Below, in pieces: positions 10,950 through 20,056 of a stretch of 41,644 nucleotides of DNA. The DNA comes from Pseudomonadota bacterium (GTDB lineage Bacteria; Pseudomonadota; Alphaproteobacteria; Sphingomonadales; Sphingomonadaceae), in NCBI GenBank assembly GCA_023413015.1, contig JAEZQR010000128.1, positions 1 through 41,644 of the forward strand. The letters run 5' to 3'. How positions within the stretch are numbered: the stretch's first letter is position 1; each line of letters starts with the position of its first letter. The notes under the pieces are model-generated. The model ran no database searches and had not been told where the DNA came from. It saw only the letters and a program-made list of their open reading frames with translations. A program made the position numbers and the translations under genes.

Positions 10950-10986
10950 CCCCGGCATGGTCATCCCTGGAGGCGTGCCGGGCTTT
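10950..10986 (+). terminator. Terminator-like hairpin in the rplY leader
   Basis: CCCGGCA (10950-10956) pairs with TGCCGGG (10975-10981), enclosing an 18-base loop, and CTTTTG follows. It sits 20 bases before the rplY start, while the upstream gene runs the other way. On the plus strand it can therefore only act on transcripts that begin in the 80-base leader, as an attenuator or the end of a short RNA. The loop is long, so the stem may be weak. Confidence 0.45.
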
Positions 10987-11005
10987 TGTCATTTGGAGAA
11001 TATCG

Positions 11006-11626
11006 ATGAGCGAAGCGCTTAAGCTGACGGCCGAAGCGCGCGAGCGGGCTGGCAAGGGAGCCTCCCGTGCAGTGCGCCGCGAAGGTCGTGTCCCCGCCGT
11101 GATCTACGGCAACAAGCAGGATCCCGTGAACATCCACGTGGAGGAGAAGCTGCTGGTCAAGATGCTGCAGACCGGCCACTTCCTCAACACGGTCGTCGAG
11201 ATCGACACCGGCAACGGCATCGAGCGCACCCTGCCGCGCGACGTGCAGTTCCACCCGGTCACCGACCGTCCGGTCCACGTCGACTTCCTTCGCCTCGCGG
11301 CGAACGCGACCGTCACCGTCCAGGTGCCGGTGCGCTTCACCGACGAAGAGCAGTCGCCGGGCCTCAAGAAGGGCGGCGTGCTAAACATCGTCCGTCACGA
11401 GGTCGAGGTCACCTGCCCGGCCGACGCGATCCCCGACGAGTTCGTCGCTTCGCTCAAGGGCTTCGATGTGGGCGAGTCGATCCACATCTCGGCGTTCAAC
11501 CTGCCGGCCAACGCCAAGCCGACGATCGCCGACCGCGACTTCACCGTCGCGACGATCACCGCCCCGTCGGCGCTGAAGTCCGAGGAGGCCGCTGCGGCCG
11601 CCGAGGCTCCGGCCGAGGGCGAGTAA
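11006..11626 (+). CDS. rplY: 50S ribosomal protein L25/general stress protein Ctc
   Basis: Binds 5S rRNA in the large subunit. It is 206 residues, the long Ctc/TL5 form: an N-terminal L25 domain (1 to about 95, with VPAVIYG and LPRDVQFHPVTDRPVHVDFLR), a C-terminal beta domain (about 95-185, with VPVRFTDEEQSPGLKKGGVLN and HEVEVTCPADAIP split across two strands), and an acidic alanine-rich tail (EEAAAAAEAPAEGE). The start ATG has GGAG 8 bases upstream. It is followed by a strong hairpin (11638-11670) and then pth, the usual rplY-pth-ychF neighbourhood. Confidence 0.97.
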   Translation: MSEALKLTAEARERAGKGASRAVRREGRVPAVIYGNKQDPVNIHVEEKLLVKMLQTGHFLNTVVEIDTGNGIERTLPRDVQFHPVTDRPVHVDFLRLAANATVTVQVPVRFTDEEQSPGLKKGGVLNIVRHEVEVTCPADAIPDEFVASLKGFDVGESIHISAFNLPANAKPTIADRDFTVATITAPSALKSEEAAAAAEAPAEGE

Positions 11627-11637
11627 GCCAGTACGGA

Positions 11638-11670
11638 CCGGGGGTGCACGCTTCAGATGTGCACCCCCGG
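11638..11670 (+). terminator. Perfect 12-bp hairpin between rplY and pth
   Basis: CCGGGGGTGCAC (11638-11649) and GTGCACCCCCGG (11659-11670) are perfect reverse complements around a 9-base loop. It starts 11 bases after the rplY stop and ends 13 bases before the pth start. There is no T-tract, so it is more likely a partial terminator, a processing site or an mRNA stabiliser that lowers pth relative to rplY than a full stop. Confidence 0.65.
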
Positions 11671-11683
11671 CGCTCAGCTCCAC

Positions 11684-12265
11684 ATGCAACTTCTCGTCGG
11701 CCTGGGTAATCCGGGCGCGCAATATGCGCTGCACCGGCACAACATCGGCTACATGGCGGCAGACGCCATTGCCGAGGTGCACCGTTTCGACCCGTGGCGC
11801 GTGCGCTTCCAAGGGCTATCGTCGGAAGGGCGGATCGGCGGCACCAAGCTGCTGCTGCTGAAGCCGACCACCTACATGAACGAATCCGGCCGCTCGGTCG
11901 GCGAGGCGATGCGCTTCTACAAGCTGACGCCCGCGGACGTGACGGTGTTCTACGACGAGCTGGACCTCGCCCCCGGCAAGGTGCGCGTGAAGGTCGGCGG
12001 AGGGGCTGCGGGCCACAACGGCATCCGCTCGCTCACCGCGCATATCGGCGAGGATTTCCGCCGCGTGCGCCTTGGCATCGGCCATCCCGGCCACAAGGAG
12101 CGCGTCACCGGGCATGTCCTCGGCAACTTCGCGAAGGCCGAGCTCGACGGCTGGGTGCCCGACCTGCTGGGGGCTGTCGCGTCGGAAGTCGAATGGCTGC
12201 TCAAGGGCGACGACGCCCGCTTCATGAACGACATTGCGCTCCGGATGGGCGAGCGCGCGGCATAA
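11684..12265 (+). CDS. pth: Peptidyl-tRNA hydrolase
   Basis: Releases tRNA from peptidyl-tRNAs that drop off the ribosome. The ATG at 11684 gives MQLLVGLGNPGAQYALHRHN, the family N-terminus with catalytic His19 (RHN); an in-frame ATG at 11657 falls inside the hairpin and is rejected. The 193 residues include KPTTYMNESGRSV, the catalytic-aspartate block VFYDELDLAPGKVRVK and GGGAAGHNGIRSL, and they match the usual length (about 185-195). It lies downstream of rplY, with ychF 40 bases further on; the spacer holds a 7-bp hairpin (12268-12288). Confidence 0.97.
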   Translation: MQLLVGLGNPGAQYALHRHNIGYMAADAIAEVHRFDPWRVRFQGLSSEGRIGGTKLLLLKPTTYMNESGRSVGEAMRFYKLTPADVTVFYDELDLAPGKVRVKVGGGAAGHNGIRSLTAHIGEDFRRVRLGIGHPGHKERVTGHVLGNFAKAELDGWVPDLLGAVASEVEWLLKGDDARFMNDIALRMGERAA

Positions 12266-12305
12266 CCGTCATCCCTCTCCCGGATGACCAGACTAGGGAT
12301 TTAAG

Positions 12306-13406
12306 ATGGGTTTCCGCTGCGGCATCGTCGGTCTTCCCAACGTGGGCAAGTCGACCCTCTTCAACGCGCTGACCGAGTCGGCCGCCGCCGCGGCTGCTAA
12401 CTATCCCTTCTGCACCATCGAGCCGAACGTCGGCCAGGTGCCGGTGCCCGATCCGCGCCTCGACGAGATCGCGCGTATCGCCGGGTCGGCGAAGATCATC
12501 GAGACACAGCTCGCCTTCGTCGACATCGCCGGCCTCGTGCGCGGCGCGTCGAAGGGCGAAGGCCTGGGCAACCAGTTCCTCGCCAACATCCGCGAGACCG
12601 ATGCCATCGTTCATGTGCTGCGCTGCTTCGAGAACGACGATATCCAGCACGTCGACAACCGCGTGGACCCGATCGCCGATGCCGAGACGGTCGAGACCGA
12701 GTTGATGCTCGCTGACCTCGAAAGCCTCGAGAAGCGCGTACCGAACCTCGCCAAGAAGGCGCAGCAGGGCGACAAGGAAGCGAAGATCGCCGTCTCGGTG
12801 CTCGGCCAGGCGCTCGACCTGCTACGTGGCGGCAAGCCCGCGCGCCTGACGCAGCCCAAGGACGCCGAGGAGGCCCGCGTGTTCGCCCAGGCGCAGCTGC
12901 TGACCGGCAAGCCCGTCCTATACGTCTGCAACGTCGAGGAGGAAGCCGCGGCCGAGGGCAATGCGCTGTCCGCCCGCGTGTTCGAGAAGGCCGCGGCCGA
13001 GAACGCGCGCGCGGTCGTCATCTCGGCGGCGATCGAGGCCGAGATCTCGCAGATGGACCCGGCCGACCGCCCGGCTTTCCTATCCGATCTCGGCCTCAAG
13101 GAAACCGGCCTCGCCCGCGTCATCCGCGCCGGCTACGACCTGCTGCACCTCATCACCTTCTTCACCGCCGGTCCCAAGGAAGCCCGCGCCTGGACGGTCG
13201 AGAAAGGCTCGACCGCGCCGCAGGCGGCCGGCGTGATCCACACCGACTTCGAGAAGGGCTTCATCCGCGCCGAGACGATCGCCTACGACGACTTCGTGAA
13301 GTTCAACGGCGAGGCGGGCGCACGCGACGCCGGCAAGCTGCGGCTCGAAGGCAAGGAGTATATCGTGCAGGACGGTGACGTCATGCACTTCCGCTTCAAC
13401 GTCTGA
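12306..13406 (+). CDS. ychF: Redox-regulated ATPase YchF (Obg-related)
   Basis: A P-loop NTPase of the Obg family that prefers ATP and associates with ribosomes; it acts as a negative factor in stress responses in other bacteria. The 366 residues show G1 GLPNVGKST (9-17), the switch/G2 region with NYPFCTIEPNVG, G3 DIAGLVRGASKGEGLGNQF, an NVEE sequence in place of the canonical G4 NKxD (the family's hallmark for ATP use), and the C-terminal TGS-like domain ending in GDVMHFRFNV. Length matches E. coli YchF (363). The genes rplY-pth-ychF are co-oriented and closely spaced. Confidence 0.97.
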   Translation: MGFRCGIVGLPNVGKSTLFNALTESAAAAAANYPFCTIEPNVGQVPVPDPRLDEIARIAGSAKIIETQLAFVDIAGLVRGASKGEGLGNQFLANIRETDAIVHVLRCFENDDIQHVDNRVDPIADAETVETELMLADLESLEKRVPNLAKKAQQGDKEAKIAVSVLGQALDLLRGGKPARLTQPKDAEEARVFAQAQLLTGKPVLYVCNVEEEAAAEGNALSARVFEKAAAENARAVVISAAIEAEISQMDPADRPAFLSDLGLKETGLARVIRAGYDLLHLITFFTAGPKEARAWTVEKGSTAPQAAGVIHTDFEKGFIRAETIAYDDFVKFNGEAGARDAGKLRLEGKEYIVQDGDVMHFRFNV

Positions 13407-13449
13407 CCACTGTCATCGCTCGGCAGCATCCGACGGCCAGAACTCACCT

Positions 13450-14679
13450 ATGATGCGCGACTTCCTTCTCGCCTGCTCGCTCGTTCTGCTCCACGGCTGC
13501 GCGCCGAACGAGACGCGCCCTGTTCCCGCCATAGTGTCGGAGATGCGCGAGGCGGTCACCGTCCTCGTCTCGATCGATGGGTTTCGGCCTGACTATCTCG
13601 GCCGGGGGGACACACCGAACCTCGACGCGCTCGCCGCGGGTGGCGTGCAGGCATCGATGCGCCCCTCCTTCCCCACCAAGACCTTTCCCAACCACCATAG
13701 CATCGTCACCGGGCTGCGCCCCGACCGGCATGGCATCGTCGACAACAACATGGAGGATGAACGTCGGCCGGGCGTTCGCTTCTCGCTCGGCAACCCCACC
13801 CAGGCGCTCGATCCTTTCTGGTGGGATGAGGCAGAGCCCATCTGGGTGACTGCGGAGAAGCAGGGCATCCGCACGGCAACGATGTTCTGGCCAGGATCGG
13901 AAGTTGCCATCCGCGGCGTCCGCCCCACGACGTGGCAGCGTTACGATGAGAATGTGACAGGCCGTCAGCGAGTAGAGTCGGTGATCGATTGGCTGCGGCG
14001 GCCGACGGCAACCCGGCCGCGCTTCATCACGCTCTACTTCGACACGATCGATAAGGCCGGTCACGAGGCCGGACCGGCTAGCTCAGCCGTCATCGTGGCC
14101 GTGCGGGAAATCGACCAGAGCATTGGCCAGCTCGTCACCGAGCTTAAGGCGCTCGGTCAGCCAGCCAACCTCGTCATCGTCTCCGATCACGGCATGGCAC
14201 CCGTCAGTTCAGACCGTGTGATCCGCATCAATAAGCGGGTTGATCCTTCGGCATTCCGCGTTCTTACCGACGGTCCCTTCCTCGCCATCAATCCGCTGCC
14301 CGGGCGCGAAGCGGAGGTCGAACATAAGCTGCTTGCCGCGGATCCGCACATGCAGTGCTGGCGCAAGGGCGAACTGCCCGCCCGCCTCGAATATGGCCAT
14401 AATCCGCGCGCTCCGCGAATCTTCTGCCTTGCCGAAACCGGATGGCTTATTCTCACCAGCGAGCCGGGCCAGTCCTTCAGTGGTGGCGCCCACGGCTACG
14501 ACAATCTCGCACCTGACATGGCTGCGCTATTCATCGGGAACGGTCCCGACTTCGCCCAAGGCGTACAATTGGCGCCGTTTGACAACATCGCTGTCTACCC
14601 GCTGCTAGCTCGCCTGATCGGCGTCTCGCCCACCGTGGGCGGCAATGACGACCTTGCCAGCCAGGCGCTGCGGCGCTGA
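13450..14679 (+). CDS. Nucleotide pyrophosphatase/phosphodiesterase-type alkaline phosphatase superfamily protein
   Basis: A 409-residue secreted enzyme starting at ATG 13450 (or the adjacent ATG 13453); the longer frame from 13375 lies within ychF. The N-terminus is a signal with LLHGC (Cys17), a possible but atypical lipobox because His is at -2. The NPP two-metal site is complete: Asp43 in SIDGFRPDYL, nucleophile Thr78 in FPTKTFPNHH, Asp201/His205 in DKAGHEAGP, Asp246/His247 in SDHGM, and a late His in GGAHGYDN. It should hydrolyse phosphodiester or pyrophosphate bonds in the periplasm; the substrate is unknown. GC appears a few points below its neighbours. It resembles bacterial ectonucleotide pyrophosphatases such as the Xanthomonas NPP. 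Confidence 0.92.
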   Translation: MMRDFLLACSLVLLHGCAPNETRPVPAIVSEMREAVTVLVSIDGFRPDYLGRGDTPNLDALAAGGVQASMRPSFPTKTFPNHHSIVTGLRPDRHGIVDNNMEDERRPGVRFSLGNPTQALDPFWWDEAEPIWVTAEKQGIRTATMFWPGSEVAIRGVRPTTWQRYDENVTGRQRVESVIDWLRRPTATRPRFITLYFDTIDKAGHEAGPASSAVIVAVREIDQSIGQLVTELKALGQPANLVIVSDHGMAPVSSDRVIRINKRVDPSAFRVLTDGPFLAINPLPGREAEVEHKLLAADPHMQCWRKGELPARLEYGHNPRAPRIFCLAETGWLILTSEPGQSFSGGAHGYDNLAPDMAALFIGNGPDFAQGVQLAPFDNIAVYPLLARLIGVSPTVGGNDDLASQALRR

Positions 14680-14752
14680 CATCCTTCCCGGCTTGATCCG
14701 GACCGTCCGAGTGTGGACAGATACGCGAACATCTCGGAACGGGAATGTCTTG

Positions 14753-15199
14753 ATGCGCTATCTCGAAGACTATCAGGTCGGCCAACGCTCCTCGTTCGGC
14801 AGCTATAAGGTCACGCACGAGGAGGTCGTCGAGTTCGCCTCGAAGTATGACCCGCAGCCATTCCACCTCGACGACGCCGCGGCCGCGCAGACCTATTTCG
14901 GCCGCCTCTCCGCTTCCGGCTGGCATACCTGCGCGATGACGATGCGGATGCTCGTCGACAACATCGCGCAGGAGAAGAGCGCCGGGCTCGGCTCGCCGGG
15001 CCTCGACGAGTTGCGCTGGCTAAAGCCCGTCTATCCCGGCGACACGTTGCGCGTGGAAGTCGAGGTGATCGAGGTCCGCCCGTCGCAGAGCCGCCCGGAG
15101 ATGGGCTCGACCAAGAACCGCGTCACCGTCTTCAACCAGAATGACGAGCCGGTGATGACGATGACGAGCATCGGGCTGGTGCGCCGCCGCCCGGCTTGA
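14753..15199 (+). CDS. MaoC-family hotdog hydratase
   Basis: A 148-residue single-hotdog protein, starting at ATG 14753 (MRYLEDYQVGQR). The hydratase motif is recognisable: Asp/His in YDPQPFHLDDAAA, followed by LSASGWHT. Family members hydrate enoyl-CoA (R-specific enoyl-CoA hydratase) or dehydrate beta-hydroxyacyl intermediates in the cytosol. The C-terminal half (KPVYPGDTLRVEVEVIEVRPS, NRVTVFNQNDEPVM) is typical of MaoC-like dehydratases. It is followed after 38 bases by the cyclophilin gene. The substrate is unknown; a link to the acyl-CoA synthetase at 6694 is possible but not shown by context. Confidence 0.9.
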   Translation: MRYLEDYQVGQRSSFGSYKVTHEEVVEFASKYDPQPFHLDDAAAAQTYFGRLSASGWHTCAMTMRMLVDNIAQEKSAGLGSPGLDELRWLKPVYPGDTLRVEVEVIEVRPSQSRPEMGSTKNRVTVFNQNDEPVMTMTSIGLVRRRPA

Positions 15200-15237
15200 G
15201 CATTGGCGCGGCGGCGAAATCGGCTAAGCTGCGCGCC

Positions 15238-15879
15238 ATGAAACAGTTGCTCGTCTCATTCGCGCTCTTCTCGCTCGCCGCCGTCCCGGCGCTCGCCCAG
15301 ACCGTCGCGCCGGAACCTGCGCAACCGCCCGCCGAGGCGCCGCGGCCCGCCACGGTGCGCGTCAACCTCCAGACCAGCGAAGGGCCGATCACGCTCGAGC
15401 TGGAGAAGGAGCGCGCGCCGGTCACCACGGCGAACTTCCTGCGCTACGTCGATCAGAAGCGCTTCGACGGCGCCACCTTCTACCGGGCGATGAAGCTGAC
15501 GCCCGAAGGCGATTTCGGCCTGATTCAGGGCGGCGCCAAGGGCGATCCCAAGCGCGTCCTTCCGCCGATCGCGCATGAGCCAACGACCAAGACGGGCCTG
15601 TCGCACACCGACGGCGCGATCTCGATGGCGCGCGGCGCCCCCGGATCGGCGACAGGCGACTTCTTCATCACGATCGGCGAGCTGAAGGCGCTCGATGCCG
15701 ACCCGTCGAAGCCCGGTGATAATCAGGGCTTCGCCGTGTTCGGCCATGTCGTCGAAGGCATGGACGTCGTCCGCCGCATCATGTCCGCCCCCACCTCGCC
15801 GACCGCCGGCGAAGGCGCAATGAAGGGCCAGATGATCGCGGCACCCATTCGCATCCTTACCGCGCGCCGCGCCAGCTAA
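15238..15879 (+). CDS. Secreted cyclophilin-type peptidyl-prolyl isomerase
   Basis: Catalyses cis-trans isomerisation of Xaa-Pro bonds, probably in the periplasm. The 213 residues start at ATG 15238 with a signal peptide ending AVPALAQ, then a P/A-rich stretch (about 21-36). The cyclophilin domain follows: LQTSEGPITLELEKERAPVT, NFLRYVDQKRFDGATFYRAM, GLIQGGAKGDPKR, AISMARGAPGSATGDFFI and FAVFGHVVEGMDVV. This is the PpiA-like bacterial form, somewhat divergent in the active site (FYRAM keeps the Phe-Tyr-Arg core). The ATG at 15196 is rejected because it precedes the signal. The DUF4440-like gene follows after 9 bases, probably in the same transcript. Confidence 0.93.
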   Translation: MKQLLVSFALFSLAAVPALAQTVAPEPAQPPAEAPRPATVRVNLQTSEGPITLELEKERAPVTTANFLRYVDQKRFDGATFYRAMKLTPEGDFGLIQGGAKGDPKRVLPPIAHEPTTKTGLSHTDGAISMARGAPGSATGDFFITIGELKALDADPSKPGDNQGFAVFGHVVEGMDVVRRIMSAPTSPTAGEGAMKGQMIAAPIRILTARRAS

Positions 15880-15888
15880 GGGGGCACA

Positions 15889-16350
15889 ATGAGGCTTCTG
15901 CGCACCGCGATCGGCTTGGCGGCCCTGCTGGCAGGCGCCACGGCTTCGGCCGAGCCGGCGGCACCGATCCCGGCCGAGGCGCGGGCCGCGATCGAGCGGG
16001 CGAACGGCGAGTGGGCGGAGGCCATCAAGGCAGGCAACGCCGACCGGTTGGCTGCTCCCTATGCCGACGACGGCGTGTTCGTGGCCGCCGACGGCACGAC
16101 CATAAGCGGCCGTCAGGCCATCCGCGACTTCTTCGCGGGCGGCAGCCGCTCGGCGAAGGTGACTGACGCCGAGCTGAAGAGCGACGGCTGCGTGCTCGCT
16201 GCCGACGGGCTGGTGTACGAATGGGGCCACGGGCAGCTTAGCGCTCGGGCGCAGGATGGCCGCGCTGTCACGCGGCAGGCGGGCTACCTTACGGTCTGGA
16301 AGCGCGTCGCGTCGGGCGAATGGCGCATCCTCCGGAACATGTCGCTCTGA
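15889..16350 (+). CDS. Secreted SnoaL-like/DUF4440 domain protein
   Basis: A 153-residue NTF2-fold protein. The signal peptide (1 to about 20, ending ATASA) is followed by the DUF4440/SnoaL pattern: IERANGEWAEAIKAGNADRL, AAPYADDGVFVAADGTTISG, QAIRDFFAGG, and the end strand YLTVWKRVASGEWRILRNMSL. Such domains bind small ligands or act as isomerase-like enzymes, and no specific role can be assigned. It is 9 bases downstream of the cyclophilin gene. It converges with apt, leaving only 9 bases between the stops and no visible terminator. Confidence 0.85.
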   Translation: MRLLRTAIGLAALLAGATASAEPAAPIPAEARAAIERANGEWAEAIKAGNADRLAAPYADDGVFVAADGTTISGRQAIRDFFAGGSRSAKVTDAELKSDGCVLAADGLVYEWGHGQLSARAQDGRAVTRQAGYLTVWKRVASGEWRILRNMSL

Positions 16351-16359
16351 CCGAAGGCC

Positions 16360-16898
16360 TCAGTCGCCCTCGAACGCGATAAGTGCCTCGACCGTCACGT
16401 CGACCGCGCGCAGCCGGTCCGCACCACCCAAGTCGGGTAGATCGATGACGAAGGCGGCGGTATCGACGATCGCCCCCACCTGCCGCAGCAGCTCGACAGC
16501 CGCCAGCGCCGTACCGCCGGTCGCGATCAGATCGTCGACGAGCAGCACGCGCGCGCCGGGTGTGCAGGCGTCGGCATGCATCTCGATCCGGTCCTGCCCA
16601 TATTCGAGCGCATAGTTCAGGCCGACGGTGGCGCCCGGCAGCTTGTTCTTCTTGCGCAGCAGCAGCACGCCCAGCCCCAGCGCATGCGCGAGCGCCGCCC
16701 CGAACACGAAGCCGCGTGCTTCGATGCCGGCGACGAGATCGAGCGGACGATCCGCCACACGCGCCGCCAGCCGGTCGATCGTCATCCGGAACCCGGCACC
16801 GTCGAGCAGCAGCGTGGTGATGTCGCGGAACATGACGCCGGGCGTGGGATAGTCCGGCACCGTGCGGATCAGCGCCGCCAGATCGGCATTGTCCCGGT

Positions 16899-16902
<4 letters not shown>
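16360..16902 (-). CDS. apt: Adenine phosphoribosyltransferase
   Basis: Makes AMP from adenine and PRPP. The start is the GTG at 16902 with GGGGAGGG 4-8 bases upstream; it overlaps the mtnP stop by 4 bases (GTGA), so translation is coupled. The 180 residues match the family (about 170-180). They show DYPTPGVMFRDITTLL, the IEARGFVFGAALAHALG block, RKKNKLPG, and the PRPP-binding loop VLLVDDLIATGGTA (119-132). The pairing with mtnP makes sense: MTA phosphorylase releases adenine and Apt recovers it as AMP. Confidence 0.97.
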
Positions 16903-17759
<857 letters not shown>

Positions 17760-17809
17760 CATACCTCTCCCGGGATATGCCCATTCCCGCTTCCGCCGAA
17801 AGGATGAGA

Positions 17810-17850
17810 GAAAAAGAAAGGGCCGCTCGTTTGCGGCGAGCGGCCCTTTC
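17810..17850 (-). terminator. Rho-independent terminator of petABC
   Basis: GAAAGGGCCGCTCG (17816-17829) pairs perfectly with CGAGCGGCCCTTTC (17837-17850) around a 7-base loop. On the minus strand the stem is followed directly by TTTTTCTCTC. It lies 22 bases after the petC stop and before mtnP, and is the clearest intrinsic terminator in the window. Confidence 0.93.
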
Positions 17851-17872
17851 CGTTTGTCGCTTGGTGTCAGCC

Positions 17873-18718
17873 TTACGCGAGGTTGCGCTCGGCACCGACG
17901 CCCTTCTTCACGTCCGCCCAGACCCTCCGGTACGCGAGGTACGAGAGCGCGGTCAGGATGAACAGGAAGGCCATCACGGCGACGCCGGTGCGGCGACGCG
18001 ACTCGAGCTTGGGCTCCGCCGCCCATTCGAGGAACGCCGACACGTCCTTGGCCATCTGGTCGACCGTCGGCTGCGGCTGGCCGTCGGCGTAGGTCACCTG
18101 ACCGGTCGACGTCAGCGGCGCCGGCATCGCGATGTTGAGGTTCGCGAAGTAGGGATTGAAGTGCAGCCCCTGCGGTACCTCGTAGCCCGCCGGCGGGTTC
18201 TGATAGCCGGTCAGCAGCGAGTAGAGGTAGTTGCGGTGCCCCTCGCGCGCCTTGGTGATGAGCGAGAGGTCGGGCGGAAGCGCATTGTTGTTCGCCGCGC
18301 GCGCCGCCACCTCGTTCGGGTACGGTCCCGGGATGCGATCCGACGGCACCGCCTTGCGGGTCGAGGGCTCACCGGTCTTCTCGTCGATCGACGGCACCTC
18401 ATACTGCTTGGCGATCGCCTTGATCTCGGGCTCCGAGAAGCCGAGGTCGGCGAGGTTGCGGAACGCGATGCGCTCGAGGCCGTGGCAGGCCGAGCAGACC
18501 TCCTTATAGACTTGGAAGCCGCGCTGGAGCTGCGCGCGGTCGAAGGTGCCGAACACGCCCATTCCCATCGGGCCGTCCTGCTGCATGTGCAGCTCCTTCG
18601 GCTCGAGGTGCAGCTTGTGCGTCGGATCCTCGACCACCGCGTCGCGGGGAGCGATCGCCGCCCACAGCAGCGTGACGACGAAGACGATACCGACGATACC
18701 GCCGATGAAACGTACCAT
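17873..18718 (-). CDS. petC: Cytochrome c1 of the bc1 complex
   Basis: The membrane-anchored c-type heme subunit of ubiquinol:cytochrome c reductase; it passes electrons from the Rieske protein to cytochrome c. The 281 residues have an N-terminal signal/membrane segment (about 4-22), heme-attachment motif CSACH (Cys75, Cys78, His79), axial Met198 in NLNIAMPAP, and a C-terminal anchor (about 244-264, GVAVMAFLFILTALSYLAY) followed by positive residues. Standard size for alphaproteobacteria without a fused cytochrome b. It is the last gene of petABC, 11 bases after petB. Its heme needs cytochrome c maturation, part of which is encoded at 37.8-41 kb. Confidence 0.97.
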   Translation of the reverse strand: MVRFIGGIVGIVFVVTLLWAAIAPRDAVVEDPTHKLHLEPKELHMQQDGPMGMGVFGTFDRAQLQRGFQVYKEVCSACHGLERIAFRNLADLGFSEPEIKAIAKQYEVPSIDEKTGEPSTRKAVPSDRIPGPYPNEVAARAANNNALPPDLSLITKAREGHRNYLYSLLTGYQNPPAGYEVPQGLHFNPYFANLNIAMPAPLTSTGQVTYADGQPQPTVDQMAKDVSAFLEWAAEPKLESRRRTGVAVMAFLFILTALSYLAYRRVWADVKKGVGAERNLA

Positions 18719-18729
18719 TGGTTGCCCCC

Positions 18730-20052
18730 TTATTCAGCCGGCTGCGAGCCGACCACGGCGGAGGCCGGCTGGCTGACGCCGATCGGACCGCCTTCGTAGT
18801 CCTGCTTCTTCAATACCGCCTCGGAGATCGAGTTCGGCAGCGGCAGCGGCCGCTCCATCCGCGACACCAGCGGCAAGAGGATGAGGAAGTGCGCGAAGTA
18901 GTAAGCCGCCGCGATCTGGCTGATCCGCACGTAGGGCTCCGCCGCCGGGGCGCCACCGCACCAGCCGAGGATCAGCACGTCGAGGACCAGCAAGTAGAAC
19001 AGCTGCTTGGTCGCCGGACGATAGTTCGACGAGCGCACCGGCGACTTGTCCAGCCACGGCAGGAAGAACAGCAGGAGGATCGCTGAGAACATGGCGAGCA
19101 CGCCCCACAGCTTCGCCGGGATGAACAGGAAGTCCACGGTGAAGGCGCGCAGGATCGCGTAGAACGGCCAGAAGTACCATTCGGGCACGATGTGCGACGG
19201 CGTCGAAAGCGGGTTCGCCGGGATGTAGTTGTCCGGGTGACCGAGCGCGTTCGGCATGAAGAACACGAAGGCGCAGAAGATCAGCAGGTAGACGCAGAGC
19301 CCGAAGCCGTCCTTCGCGGTGAAGTACGGGTGGAACGGAACCGTGTCCTCCGGACCCTTCACCTCGATGCCCGTCGGGTTCGACGAGCCCGGAATGTGCA
19401 GCGACCAAATCTTCAGGATCACCACGCCCGCGATCACGAACGGCAGCAGGTAGTGGAGCGAGAAGAAGCGATTGAGTGCCGCGTTGTCGACCGCGAAGCC
19501 GCCGAGCAGCCAGTGCACGATGGTGTCGCCGACGAGCGGGATCGCCGAGAACAGGTTGGTGATGACGGTCGCGCCCCAGAAGCTCATCTGGCCCCACGGC
19601 AGCACGTAGCCCATGAAGGCGGTCGCCATCATCAGCAGGAAGATGACGAGGCCGAGCATCCACACCACCTCGCGCGGCGGCTTGTACGATCCGTAGTAGA
19701 GGCCGCGGAAGATGTGAATGTAGACGACGATGAAGAAGAAACTGGCGCCGTTGGCGTGGAGATAGCGCATCATCCAGCCGCCGTTGACGTCGCGCATGAT
19801 GTGCTCGACCGAGTCGAACGCCACCAGCGTGTTCGCGCCATAGTGCATCGCCAGCACGATGCCGGTGATGATCTGGACGACGAGCGCGAAGCCCGACAGA
19901 ACGCCGAAGTTCCACAGATAGTTGAGGTTCTTCGGAACGGGATAGCCTTCGCCGATCGCGTTATAGATCAGACGCGGCAGCGGCAGCCGCGCGTCGATCC
20001 ACTTCATCGCCGGATGGGTCGGCTCGTAATGCTTGGCCCAAGGGAAGCTCAT
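18730..20052 (-). CDS. petB: Cytochrome b of the bc1 complex
   Basis: The membrane core of the bc1 complex, carrying two b hemes and the quinol oxidation and quinone reduction sites. The 440 residues start at ATG 20052 (MSFPWAKHYEPTHPAMKWID). The heme-ligand histidines lie in HYGANTLVAFDSVEH and YLHANGASFFF (helix B) and in HWLLGGFAVD and RFFSLHYLLPF (helix D). The Qo-site PEWY motif is in VPEWYFWPFYAILRAF. About eight transmembrane helices are visible. It starts 4 bases after the petA stop, in a tight operon. Confidence 0.98.
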   Translation of the reverse strand: MSFPWAKHYEPTHPAMKWIDARLPLPRLIYNAIGEGYPVPKNLNYLWNFGVLSGFALVVQIITGIVLAMHYGANTLVAFDSVEHIMRDVNGGWMMRYLHANGASFFFIVVYIHIFRGLYYGSYKPPREVVWMLGLVIFLLMMATAFMGYVLPWGQMSFWGATVITNLFSAIPLVGDTIVHWLLGGFAVDNAALNRFFSLHYLLPFVIAGVVILKIWSLHIPGSSNPTGIEVKGPEDTVPFHPYFTAKDGFGLCVYLLIFCAFVFFMPNALGHPDNYIPANPLSTPSHIVPEWYFWPFYAILRAFTVDFLFIPAKLWGVLAMFSAILLLFFLPWLDKSPVRSSNYRPATKQLFYLLVLDVLILGWCGGAPAAEPYVRISQIAAAYYFAHFLILLPLVSRMERPLPLPNSISEAVLKKQDYEGGPIGVSQPASAVVGSQPAE

Positions 20053-20056
20053 GGCG

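Noticed and set aside
12268..12288. Small hairpin GTCATCC/GGATGAC between pth and ychF as a copy of the dispersed palindrome
   Set aside because: Only 7 bp and lacking the GCGAAAGC core; similarity to the 69-nt element is limited to ATGAC ends.
13375..13449. Longer N-terminus for the phosphodiesterase gene
   Set aside because: It overlaps the end of ychF out of frame and would place 25 polar residues before the signal peptide.
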